DNA from: Beta vulgaris subsp. vulgaris
Taxonomy: Eukaryota; Streptophyta; Magnoliopsida; Caryophyllales; Amaranthaceae
DNA: 64,000 bases
NCBI RefSeq assembly: GCF_026745355.1
Contig: NC_079204.1
Coordinates: 5,017,103-5,081,102, forward strand
Direction: 5' to 3'
Shown here: one piece after another, positions 12,461-23,402 of the stretch
How positions within the stretch are numbered: position 1 is the stretch's first letter
How the letters are laid out: each line of letters starts with the position of its first letter
The notes under the pieces: generated by a model
Database searches by the model: none
What the model was told of the DNA's origin: nothing
Seen by the model: only the letters and a program-made list of their open reading frames with translations
Translations under genes and position numbers: made by a program

Positions 12461-12572
12461 GAACTGAACTGAATAGTGATATGTGAAGTAAAAGTATTGT
12501 CCGGAGCTGAACTGAACTGAATAGTGTTATGTGAAGTAAAAGTATTGTCCAAAGCTGAACTGAACTAAATTG
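12461..12572. repeat. 48-bp tandem repeat, about 2.3 copies
   Basis: Copies begin GAACTGAACTGAATAGTG at 12461 and 12509, with a partial third at 12557; each contains ATGTGAAGTAAAAGTATTGT. The GAACTGAACTGAA motif continues to about 12640 in degraded form. It looks like the subterminal region of a decayed transposon. Confidence 0.8.
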
Positions 12573-12709
12573 AATAGAACTAAACTGAATTGAAAGAAAC
12601 TGGACTGCATTGAACTGAACTGAAAATAAGCTGGGATAACAGGCCCTGAGAGGGTCGATGCATCAAGTATTAATTTGGCGTACTTGTTAATATAGAACTT
12701 TAACTGATA

Positions 12710-12949
12710 CTCCCTCTGTTTTTTTATCGTTCTCACTTAGAATCTTGACACTATTCATACTTAGAGAGAATATTCTCAGTTTATTTCAATTTAAAAGAAA
12801 ATATATAGTCATGTGGGGTCTTGTTTGATTCGTCTCAATTAATACATTATTAATATTCAATCGTTATAATTTTTACTAATATATAATGAAAGATATCTAA
12901 ATTCAAAGACGTATACAGTAAAGTGAGAAAGATAAAAAAAACAAGGGAG
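12710..12949. mobile_element. Stowaway-like MITE, copy A
   Basis: Begins CTCCCTCTGTTTTTTTATCG and ends in the near-complement AAAAAAAACAAGGGAG, flanked by TA on both sides. Internal sequence (TCTTGACACTATTCAT, CTTAGAGAGAAT) is nearly the same as the element at 13266-13529, so the two are close family members. Length 240 bp. Confidence 0.8.
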
Positions 12950-13121
12950 TACTTTCTTCGTTTTTTTCTATCGTAACAATTAGTTTTAATAATAAGTAGG
13001 ATATCGTTAAATTAATATCGATCTATAAATTTTACTAAAATTTATTTATTCTATTATATTAGTGGAGAGGGGGAGAAGATGGTGTCTTCTTACAAAAAGT
13101 CAGATATACTCTTAATGAATA

Positions 13122-13640
13122 CTGTATTTGTTTCTTTTTAGTTGTTACACTTTGACATTTTACACTATTCACAAATTTCACTTTGACGACCTTTTGTGAT
13201 TTATATGTGAATAAAAACATAAGCATGTCGCATGTGGGATCTTGTTAGATTCGTCTTAACATGTACTCCCTCTTTTTCTTTTTTTTTTTATCTTTCTCAC
13301 TTGGAATCTTGACACTATTCATGCTTAGAGAGAATCTTCTCAATTTTGTTCAATTTATTAAAAAAAAATATAGTCATGTGGAGTCTTGTTGGATTCGTCT
13401 CAATTAGTACATTATTAATATTCAATCGTTATAATTTTTACTAATATATAATGAAAGATATTTAAGTTCAAAGAGGTGCATTGGGAGACGCGCACAGGAA
13501 AGTGATAATGATAAAAAAAACATAGGGAGTACTTTTTATATTTTTTACAAATACAATTCTAAATATATGTGTGCTCAAAGTTTTGCATTGGCATATGTGA
13601 AAAGTGTTAGTGTACCAATTAAAAAGAAATGGAGGGAGAA
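13122..13640. mobile_element. Stowaway-like MITE interrupted by another MITE
   Basis: The two parts, 13122-13263 and 13532-13640, read together like the intact relative at 21676-21932: GTTACACTTTGACATTTTAC, then TTCACTTTGA, then AAAGTTTTGCATTGGCAT and a terminal AATGGAGGGAGA. Copy B (13266-13529) interrupts it at a TA that was duplicated. TA flanks the composite at 13120-13121 and 13641-13642. Confidence 0.75.
13266..13529. mobile_element. Stowaway-like MITE, copy B, nested in 13122-13640
   Basis: Begins CTCCCTCTTTTTCTTTTTTT and ends ACATAGGGAG, with TA at 13264-13265 and 13530-13531. It shares most of its interior with copy A at 12710-12949, and it splits a member of a different MITE family. 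Confidence 0.8.
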
Positions 13641-13925
13641 TAAATTGTCATATATATTAAACAATATTTTCTTCTTACTATACTTGGCAGTTGTCATATG
13701 TATTTAACAAGTTAACAATGAAATTAAATGTGAAATGTTAGTTAAATTTTTAAATCAAGAAAATGATTTTGTCTTCTTACATGTGTGTGAAAACTCTGAT
13801 CACATATTAAATTGACAATATAACTTGATGGACATATCAGAAGAAAAATTAAAATTTGAATTTCATATTAAAAATTATACATATAATATTTAAAAACCTA
13901 ATAAATAATGATTATTATTCAGTAA

Positions 13926-14237
13926 TCTCTATCAAATCAAACTCTCCCACTTTATTAATATTCAACGATTGAACCTAATACACAAATTCTTCCACTTTAT
14001 ACGATCACGAGCTTTCTTCTGCTTTATATTTTTTTCTCTTAATACTATATTTAAATAATGATGAACAAATAACTAAAAAAAAAATCAATGAACCATTAAT
14101 TTAAGAAAAACATATTCAAAACATTTTAAAAATTATAAATGTTTGTTTGAATCGAAGAAAATTAACATTGATGAATAATTAATTGAGAAGAAAAAAAGTT
14201 AATATGACACGCACGAATAGCATGCGAAAAATGCTAG
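13926..14237 (+). mobile_element. Possible small degenerate Helitron
   Basis: The 3' side has an imperfect hairpin (ACGCACGAATAGCATGCG) followed by CTAG and T, as in the two clearer Helitrons nearby. The proposed start TCTCTATCAAATC after an A at 13925 is a guess. It lacks the shared TGGTGTCCTC block, so it is a different family or too decayed. Confidence 0.35.
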
Positions 14238-14670
14238 TACTAATATATTCAAAAACGTTCTTAGACAAGGGAATGTGAAACATGGCACTATCTTTTAAAG
14301 TGCTCACTTCATGTACTTCACATACAATCAAAAGTTAGAAAATACATGGTATAAGATTTGATCCCATGTCTTGAAGTCAACATATTAAAGTCTTAACCGT
14401 ACCGCTAAATCAAGTAATGTTTGGAGTTATAATTACAATATAAAATATTAATAAAAGAAAATTATAATTATCTCGACCATATTCCGGACCTGAAATTAGT
14501 TCATAGTTAAAGTTGTGCATGAGCGAGCGTGAAAACTCAATTGTTGCAATAGAAAAAGAAAGGAAGAAGTAATATTATCTTTTATTATATTCATAAAAGT
14601 TATTTTTTAAAATATACATTGATATTAAATCGATAACAACAAAAATAATGACATTTATCTTTAAATATTA

Positions 14671-15521
14671 TTCTATCCGTTTTCGAAAGCTCTTATTGCT
14701 TTCACCAATCTTTTCCCACGGAAAGATTACATATCTCCATTATATAAGGGAATGGGGAGCAATGGTGTCCTCTTTTGAAATGCCTATTTTGCCCCCTTCC
14801 CTTTCTAAATTACAAAAGGACTGTCAAAATCAAAATCGACACTCAAAGAAAACTACCAAAAATTAATTTACAACACTCACTCACAAATCACTTAAAAGAA
14901 GAAACTTTACAAATCACTCATACAATTGAGAAAATCACGTTATAAAAATCACGCAAATCACTCAAATAATCGGAAACCTTTATTAAAACTTAAAGTTAAC
15001 ATACAAACTAAAACTAATAACCTAGAACGTCAATACATACAAAAATATTTAAAAAAATTTACTTACAAATCACTATTCTCAAGAACCATTCACAATTAAT
15101 GGTGGGTCATGATAAAAATAGAGGTGTATTTGTAGTGAAATCATAATTTAGAAGTTAGACAAGGAAAAAAATTATTTACTTTTTTATAGTGTTTAGAATT
15201 TAGAAGTTAGTGTTGTACTTAATTCAAAAATCAACTAAAAAATTATAATATTAGAAATCATAAATGAATTCAATAAAATTTATATTTTATTCATAGAATT
15301 TAAGTTTGAAAAGTAAAAAAAAGACAAAAATAATGGTGGGAGACTTAAGTGACGGAAACTAAACCAATCAAATTTTGCAACTAAAAACAATTATACTTCA
15401 TATGTCTAATGTTCAAATTTTGGCTCTTATGCCGAAGAAAATCGAGTTTTTGTTTTGAAAAAAATTCAAACACGCATCGCGTGCAAAAAATTCTAGTGAT
15501 AACAAAAGAAAACGGATGAAG
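14671..15521. mobile_element. Small TA-flanked MITE split by a Helitron
   Basis: Outer ends TTCTATCCGTTTTC and inverted CTTCATCCGTTTTC match at 12 of 14 positions and are flanked by TA (14669-14670 and 15522-15523). With the Helitron at 14734-15496 removed, the host is only about 88 bp, a usual size for a compact MITE. Confidence 0.6.
14734..15496 (+). mobile_element. Non-autonomous Helitron
   Basis: It starts TCTCCATTATATAAGGGAAT after A (14733) and ends with the hairpin CACGCATCGCGTG (15471-15483), an A/T spacer and CTAG before T (15497). The start resembles the minus-strand Helitron at 11552-12069 (TCTCTATTATATAAG), and both carry TGGTGTCCTCTTTTGAA, so they are one family. No Rep/helicase coding; length 763 bp. 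Confidence 0.8.
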
Positions 15522-15523
15522 TA

Positions 15524-17050
15524 CTAGTTAAAGATGGTTAAAGGTAGTATACATATGGTGTAAATATATTCAATATGATGCATCTTTTAAGAAATGAATT
15601 AAATATCTTTTTCAAATAAATAGATGATTATTTTACTTTTTTAATTATTAAAGTAAAAACTCTAACTCTCCACGAGTCGATCTAGTCAAGTTATATATAT
15701 AGACATAATTTTTAAGAGTAAAGAAAAGGGTAAGAGTAATTGTCAAACCTCTCCCAACCTATAATGATTGAGATCATGGAAGTCAAGTGTTTACAACTAG
15801 ACCAAATAGAGTTTCTGCCATTTTATACCTTATGCTAAGTAATGATGAGGAAGAAGTTAATTAATACATATTTGTGTTTCACTTTTGAAACTTAAACATG
15901 TGATTTTCATCTAGAGATAAAGAGTAATTATTGGATAATATATATTCCTATATTTCAATCGGATATAGATATAATGCATACAAGAGGCGTGCATAATTGG
16001 TTTAGCGTTTAAAACCTAGTGTACATATATATGTTCGGGATCACGGTGTCAAATCTTATACAACGCACTACCTTATACTAAGTTAAATACTTGCCAATAG
16101 TTTTCATATGTTTTTACTTGTGACATTACGTCTCTTAGAGTAACATACGGCCCCTTAATTTCGCAGAGAAAATACTCAATAAGAACGCATGGCCCAACTT
16201 CATGCATAAATTTTTGCTATATATATTTATGTTCGAAATAATGTAGCAACGCCATGATTTTTAAAGAATAATTATCCACATATTTAATGTGCATGTTGAG
16301 TGTTTATTGTTGATCAAGAGAAACACGAAAAAGTGTAATAAAACCACTTTCGTAACTTTAAAAACAAAGTTTGATTTTCATGTAAACATGCACTGAGAAC
16401 CAAAAAAGGACTCTAATATTCAATGCTAATTAATGTACGTAAAGAAACGTGGCAAAGATAGAAAATGTCACACCATGCAAGGTGCAAGATGGCTAAAGTA
16501 CTTTGTGCCGATGATTATCTCAAGCAATAGTCAGTAAATGAGAATATTAATTTTTTAATGAGTGCGTCATCAAATTTTAGCTTAGATTTGCACAAATCAG
16601 GAAAAAGAATTAGCAACATAAGAAGGTGAACATCGCCAAAAGTGATGATTGGTTACTTCATTTACAAATTAGTTGATTAAGTTTGAGGGATCCATACCGT
16701 GCAAGACACATTACTATGTGTTGCTTACTAAATTAAAGCAAGAATTCACACTAATCATATTATATTTAAGACATTAACAAAAAATGCTCAAATTATTTAA
16801 ATCCAATTGATCATCAACTTCATATGGTATGTTTATTTATATAAAAAAAACTCCATATGACATCATTTAGTTACATCACAATGACTTATTTAGCCAACAC
16901 CCGACAAGTGACTAAAGACCAATGACTATTAAAGTAATTAACAATAGCCTCAAACCCATATCTTCATAGTACATTCACAAGTAACACACACACTCATCGC
17001 ATCCTCCTTTATATTTCAGCCGTTATTATTACAAAATACATAGTAGATTA
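15524..17050. other. AT-rich intergenic DNA upstream of PYL8
   Basis: No gene or intact repeat is recognised. The one sequence of note is an ACGTGGC element at 16447-16453, listed separately. Confidence 0.5.
16447..16453 (+). promoter_or_regulatory. ABRE-like element (ACGTGGC) far upstream of PYL8
   Basis: ACGTGGC is the classic abscisic acid response core bound by bZIP ABF/AREB factors. It stands about 1.8 kb upstream of the PYL8 start codon, alone, with no visible coupling element. One 7-mer match in AT-rich DNA can be chance. Confidence 0.2.
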
Positions 17051-17216
17051 ATTCCTCCATTTATTTTCTCACAACGTTTCTCCTTTTTGGCAATTCTATA
17101 TCAATTAGCAATATATTCCCTATTTCACTCTCCTAGCACATGCGATTTTTTTTAATCTCTATTTCCTTGGTTCTTATGTAAAAGGAAACATTGCCAATAC
17201 TTAAAAACGGAGGAAG
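17051..17216. mobile_element. Stowaway-like MITE upstream of PYL8
   Basis: Left end ATTCCTCCATTTATTTTC and right end AAAAACGGAGGAAG form an imperfect inverted repeat, flanked by TA. Length 166 bp, no ORF. Confidence 0.55.
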
Positions 17217-17713
17217 TATATGTAATCAACACATTACGTACTACGTTACTCTACCAAGTGAGGATGTTGGGGGGTGGATGATGTGGGTCCCTATGCTATC
17301 TCCCCTTAATTTTTTTTTTTTTAGGGGAATCACCCCTTATTTAGTAATACTACTCTCTCTCTAACAAAAATAATGCAATAAATTATAAATGAATATTATT
17401 ATGAGATATAAAATATTAATTTGCTATTTTCTTTCTATTACAAAGGAAGTAAAATAAAAAACCGTAAAAGTCGAGATCAAATCAAGGTCATCCTCAACAT
17501 CATAATTTCTTATTTTGTCCTCTTCCTATGAAATATCAATAGTGAGTCTATGAGAGCAGCCATATGAAATCTCCACCAATAGCATTGACTAGATTTACCG
17601 GATATAATCCACAAAAAGACAAAACTCAGAAAAGACACACCCAAAAAAAATATACAGGAAATTCCCGTAATTATCCTCAACCTTCCCTCACAGTAATAAA
17701 AAAGTAATTTATC

Positions 17714-17894
17714 ACTACTCATTTCGTCTCAAAATATAGCGTTTCTGTTTCCTTTTGCATAGTCTCCGAAATATACATTTGACCTATTATATCGTCTATT
17801 TTGTATTAGTCCAAAATATAAAACATTGATATTATGAACGTATATATTTGAGACAAATTTAACGGGATTTATAAATATTTTAGGACGGAGAGAG
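17714..17894. mobile_element. Stowaway-like MITE in the PYL8 promoter region
   Basis: The left end CTACTCATTTCGTCTCAAAA and the right end TTTTAGGACGGAGAGAGTA are imperfect inverted repeats of the CTCCGTC type. It lies roughly 370 bp upstream of the start codon and immediately before the presumed leader, so it may contribute promoter sequence. Confidence 0.5.
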
Positions 17895-18082
17895 TAATAT
17901 TTATTGTCTATATTTGCCTAACTTTTTTCCTTTTAATTTCAGGCGATGAGGTTGAGATTTCGAGAAAGCAGAAAAACGAGAGTAAAACAAACAAACACTC
18001 ACTCACAAAGAGGAGAGAGAAAAAAAAAACAAGGTTAGAGAGGGAAAGAATCAAGAGAGAGAAAGCTTGAGATCATTTGTTA

Positions 18083-18109
18083 ATGGAGTTGGCGAGTTTA
18101 ACTTACTGA
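18083..18109 (+). promoter_or_regulatory. Upstream ORF of 8 codons in the PYL8 leader
   Basis: An ATG at 18083 opens an 8-residue frame (MELASLTY) closed by TGA at 18107-18109, 158 bases before the PYL8 start. The surrounding sequence is the GA-rich leader, so the uORF should be in the mRNA if transcription starts near 17,950-18,050. An effect on translation is inferred only. Confidence 0.4.
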
Positions 18110-18267
18110 GTTAACTCGCTCTCCGTTGATTTAATCTAACAATTTAACCGGAGAAAATTTTCCGGCGACGATTTTTTTTTTGCGGAGGTTAGGGTTTTCT
18201 TTTTTCTCGATTGAATTTCGTTGAATTTGAGAACGATTGAGGAGAGAGAAAGTAAGAGAGAGAAAAA

Positions 18268-20678
18268 ATGACGATGAACGGTAAGGGATATGGCGGAGTT
18301 GAAGAAGAGTTTGTAAGGAGACATCATCAACATGAAGCTGCTGATAATCAATGTAGTTCGCTTTTAATCAAGCACATTAAAGCTCCTGTTCATTTGGTAA
18401 TTTCTTTTATAATTAATTTTTTTGGAAGTTTTCTTTTATTATCTTGATTATCGTTATTTTTTTTCTGTTTGATTTGTGATTATCTGAAGTTAATTGATCG
18501 ATCTAGATTGAATTTCTTATGTTTGTGATTGAATATTTTGAATTTTAGCTTTCTTCCAATTTGTGATTGTTTAGTTTGATTGGATTGACTAATGAAGAAT
18601 TCAATTTCTTGCGAATTAGAATGTAAAAAGTGGATAACATATGGTTTTATATGTTATGTTATTAGTAGAGGAAAGTGTAGCTGTATTTTCTTGCGGAAAA
18701 GTAGTTGCATGAAGAAATTTTGGTCATGTATAGGAGTTATCAAGTTAGATATGGTATGTCTTTGTTTCAAATTTCAATTCATGTATATCCGGGGGGAGAA
18801 ATCATCTTGCATGTAGAAAGAAAGATTTGTTAGTTGTTCATCTTAATTAAATGGCCTTTTTCGCTATAATTACGCTGTTATAGAGATACTATCTGTTTCT
18901 TGAATGATTAGTTAGCCATTGTTTCAACTACTTTTGATACCTTTGTGATAGGAGGAAACGGGCGCAATCAATGCATTCATAATGTAAGAGTATCTTGCCA
19001 GATATTAAAGCTTCTAAATTATCTTTAGTTATTGGTTTACCAATTGGAGAAGAGAAACTTAATAAGGGTAGTCTACAGTTGTATTGAAGTTGCATTGATG
19101 GGTTGATCACAGGTTTTATTAACCGAAACGAGCACTTGACAATTCCTTTTGTTTGTATATGGTTGTCACTGCTAATGCAGTTCTTGCATGTCAGGTTTGG
19201 TCATTAGTGAGGAGATTCGATCAACCACAGAAGTATAAGCCCTTTGTCAGCAGATGCGTGGTGCAAGGAAATCTTGAGATTGGAAGTGTAAGAGAGGTTG
19301 ATGTTAAATCAGGACTTCCAGCTACTACTAGTACTGAGAGGTTGGAGGTTCTGGATGACAATGAGCATATTCTCAGTATCAGGATTGTTGGTGGAGATCA
19401 TAGACTGAGGGTATGAAATTTCCACTTTTATAATTTTTTGATTCTCTAGCTGTGTATGTCAATATGTATATCTGTACCTGATTATTGGGGAGAAGGTGGC
19501 ATTGTATTTGGGGTTTTGTGTTCAGTAACACCACCTTTCACCATTGTAAATTTTTTGTTTCCTTAAATAGAATCGTTCTGTTAATTCACAAAGCAAATCC
19601 TATATGATGGACATTTGGGTGTCATAAGCCTCAGTGAGCAGGACTCTCCATTGATTTTCTGAGGTGGGGGAAATTTTTCTGTGTTTATATTCCCAATTAT
19701 GCGATCTAATATCTTATTATGGCATGTGTTAATCACTGAAGGAAAAAGAGAAGATAATACTGAATATGGATACTAATCGTCGTTATGGTTGGTCATTATA
19801 TATTATCCTGCAAGGCCTCTGCATATGTTATTACTGTAGGTCATTTTGATTCACTTGGGACTCTGCCAGGCCTCTGTATATGTTATTATAGTTGGACATT
19901 TTGTTACCTGCAAGATCTCTGAATTCAATATGGAGAGATGTTTGGTTGTTGGTAAACATTGAACTTAAACAGTTATGGACCCACAATTTCTTTTACACCA
20001 CCTCTGTAGGTTTACAGTAGCATCAACCCAGTTTTGGATGGATTTTTAGTATCAAGGTTCTCTTATCTTTGATTTCTGTTTTTCTACTTTCTTGGTTATT
20101 TTGTATTTGATGTATGATTTCATTGCTTTGTAGACAATATTTGCTTCTAAACTGTTCTGCAACTAAAATAGTTGGAGCGCAGTTTATAGTGGACATCTTT
20201 TCCTTTTGCACATATCAGCAGGAAACAAGAGTGTGCCTGGTGAAAATACCTATAGTTGAATATTTGTATAAGCCGGACCCCAGTCTCTGTCTATAAGTGA
20301 GCCTGGTGAGGAGCAACTTCTCCGACAAATTAGATTCTTGCCATATAAAAGAGATATACTGAAGAATCTATCCTACCTTTTACTGTTGCCTCTACCTTTT
20401 TATTTATTTTTGTAATGTATGTAGTCTCGACAAGTCTTAATTATGTCTCTTTTGTTCAGAATTACTCTTCCGTGGTGTCCCTCCATCCGGAGATTATCGA
20501 TGGAAGGCCTGGGACGATGGTGATCGAGTCGTTTGTAGTAGATGTACCAGAAGGAAACACCAAGGATGAAACCTGCTTCTTCGTTGAAGCCTTGATCAAG
20601 TGCAACCTTAAGTCTCTTGCTGATGTCTCAGAACGTTTGGCTGTACAAGACAGAACTGAGCCAATTGATAGGATGTGA
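18268..20678 (+). CDS. PYL8: Abscisic acid receptor, PYR/PYL/RCAR family (PYL8 type)
   Basis: A soluble START-fold receptor that binds abscisic acid and then inhibits clade A PP2C phosphatases, releasing SnRK2 kinases. Three exons: 18268-18396, 19195-19410 and 20460-20678, all phase 0 with GT-AG borders, giving 187 aa, the usual length. The first ATG is followed by a Glu/His/Arg-rich head ([15 protein letters not shown]) typical of PYL8/PYL9. The gate loop SGLPA is at residues 82-86 and the latch HRL at 112-114; the ligand-contacting Lys is K58 in QKYKPF and the Glu is E91. The stretch [12 protein letters not shown] and the [16 protein letters not shown] block match PYL8 better than PYL9, and its neighbours (FTSH11, PTB2) support the PYL8 assignment. 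The reading frame is intact. The leader carries a short uORF, and MITEs lie just upstream. Confidence 0.95.
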
Positions 20679-21675
20679 TTAGAAGCTCGACACAAGGGAA
20701 ATATACTCTCTCCATGGATGAAGCTACCAAGGGTACGGATTGCAGAAGCCTTGGGGTTGACTGGTACTTCCATCTTTTTTCAAGCGGTGTTGCATTCTAA
20801 GACTCGTGAAATTTTCCGCCTTTAGGCCGTCCAAGAATCACAACTCATAAAAAGTGTGTAAGAAACGTTCATAGAAGAGCAAAAGAAATGGAAAACTGTG
20901 TTGTTCTCAAGTCTTTTAGGTCTCATTCTGTCGATGCGTCCGTCCGTCTGTCCGTGCTTTGTAGTTGTACATAAACATGTGATTAAACGGGTGTTTGTAG
21001 ATCTCTGCCCGTCTTATAATTGCTTCCGTGGGGAGATTAATGATTATAGAGGTGTTCTGATAGTTAGTCATGATGAATCACATTAGGGTAAGGAAGGCTT
21101 GTAAGTAGTGTTTTCGTTGCCGTAAATTTATCCGTCACTTGTGAATTACTTACTGTCATTAACTCATTATTGTCATAAACTTATAGTCAATCTATCTCTT
21201 TTGTTAGCGTAGGATATATATCTCTTTGGAATATCTTTGCTTTCTGCAGTATAATGCTTTGGTTGTACGGTGTTATTTGTATATCAGTTTCTTACTGTTC
21301 CTGCACGTTCTGAGGTGGATACAAATTATTAAAAATTAAGGATACATCTATTTGTACTGCTTAATTAAGAAGCTAATTGACCTTTTCTACTTGTAATTAG
21401 AGTTCTTTTTTTTAAAAAATAGTTTAGTTTTGTTGATAATATCCTTTTTTTGGTTTAATGATGTTTAAATAGGTTGATTTCTGTAGATAATGGGAAAGCA
21501 TCCACTTTTAGTTGGCATTTAAAATTTCATACTTTGTACCTAGACATATCTCAAGAGTGATTTTGCGATTATTAGGCAGAAAACGGGGAGCACCTTTTAC
21601 GCATTCAGCTTCAATTGAAATATCTCAATTGTTAATTTGGATCTTTTTTGGGGAAAGTTCCAAGGGAATTTATTA

Positions 21676-21932
21676 TTCCCTCCGTTTCATTTTAATTGTT
21701 ACATTTTGATATTTTATACTATTCATAAATTTCACTTTGACTATAATTTGTGATTTATATGTGGATGAAAATAAACTCAAGATCTTGTTGGATTCATCAT
21801 AACATGTATTTTATTAATATGTACTTATTATAATTTTTACAAATACAAAATTAAGGATATATGTCCTTAAAGTTTTGCAGTGGCATGCGTGAAAAGTATA
21901 AGTGTGTAGATTAAAATGAAATGAAGGGAATG
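21676..21932. mobile_element. Stowaway-like MITE downstream of PYL8
   Basis: Starts TTCCCTCCGTTTCATTTTAA and ends TTAAAATGAAATGAAGGGAA; TA flanks both ends. It is the intact relative of the interrupted element at 13122-13640 (shared GTTACA, TTCACTTTGAC, AAAGTTTTGCA). Confidence 0.8.
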
Positions 21933-22094
21933 TAATGTTTTTTCATTAAGTTTAGAGGCGTAGGAATGTAATTCTGCACTAGCGATTTGACTTTCCTAGC
22001 CCGATGGGATGATACTTTGGTTGCACCTAAAGACTAAAGATGACATTCGCCGGCTCGAAGTACGACACGTCAACACGTCTTAGCACGAATAAAA

Positions 22095-22450
22095 CATGCA
22101 CTAATAAGTACATGCACCAAAGTGCATGTAGAGCATGGTGCACACTCTTTTAAGCTACATCATTTTTATTATTTTTAGAGTTTATAATTTTAAAAAAATT
22201 GTTATTTGTTTCCTTAAATTGGTATATGTTCTTTTACCTTAAGCGTATATGTTCATTTACCATATGTTCTTTTCATTATATTCTATGTTCTTCTATAAAT
22301 ATAAATGTACATGTTCTTTAATTTTAAATCGTGTGTTCTTTTTTAAAGTAGAAAAGTTGCTGAAAAAAGTTCATATTCTTTTATATAAATGGTGTGTTCT
22401 TTTTGAGTGCACAATGAGCATTGTGCACCCCAGCGCATAATCCACGCTTC
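22095..22450. repeat. Repeat-rich element with recurring ATGTTCTTTT motifs
   Basis: Seven or more copies of (A/G)TGTTCTTT lie between 22225 and 22405, bracketed by a left GAGCATGGTGCACACTC and a right, inverted, TGCTCATTGTGCACTC. This looks like a small inverted-repeat transposon with internal repeats, but no clean target duplication was found, so the superfamily is open. Confidence 0.4.
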
Positions 22451-23402
22451 GTAAAACATGAGCACTAGGCAGGAACAACATGGCACAACGTTGTGCACGT
22501 TGGACCTCATTGTTAGATGGGAAAGCGTGGAAGTAAGGCACAACAGAAGCATGCTTTTGAAGTTTAGGTACGAAGGCACTACAAGCCACAACACTATAAG
22601 CTCGTGAGTCGTGAGCTATATAGTGTGTTTTGATTCCTATAAGGCTATAATAATTTCTTTCATCAACCAAACAACGGAAAATATAAGTACTTCAATAGAT
22701 TATTGTCCGTCCTTCTAATAAAAATATATCAGCAATTCTAGTATAAGAGAAGGCTCAAAAGAAACAATTTCATTGCCTCCCTTCCCCTTATGTTGAAAGG
22801 GGGCTTATTCCACAACTTTCACTTTGTTACTGATGCAGATGCTTCCTCGGATGTCTCAGCAGTTTGAGAACAGAGCATTAATCCCAGCTTTTCTTAAAGA
22901 TAAAGGAGATTTCTGCTCATGAAAACATCTCGAAGGATATCGCGTAAATAGTTGGAGGATATCAGATGCAAGAACAAATTGTAGTCCCAGATATATATAG
23001 TCACTGATTGTAGATCCAAAAAATGCTTATAAACAGTTTAAGCTAATTCAGCTACCAAAATAATGACAAAAATAAGTTACACAGAAGTTGCTTCAGCTAC
23101 TAAAAACCTATTATTGAGGAACAATCCTTCTTTGGGTGCCTAAAAATTTCTTTGGAGATGTGATCTGATCTGCAACGATGATCGCCATGGAGAGCCCATT
23201 GGATAGTACAACAAATAAGACGACCATCAATCAGCAAAGGAATGGTTGCAGCTGCCTTAGTGTATCAATGCGTTTGTATGTTAGTGTACAATGTACAATG
23301 ATGGTCCGAGCCGTCAGCCCTTTGATCTGCTTGTTCTCCCACAAGAAGCAACCTCACTTCATATTTCATCAATACTAAAAAAAATAGGGGAAACTAATTT
23401 TT
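22451..23402. other. Intergenic DNA and presumed FTSH11 3' untranslated region
   Basis: No separate gene is recognised. The part next to 23403 should hold the FTSH11 3' UTR, since the stop codon is at 23403-23405 on the minus strand. The polyadenylation site could not be fixed. Confidence 0.5.
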
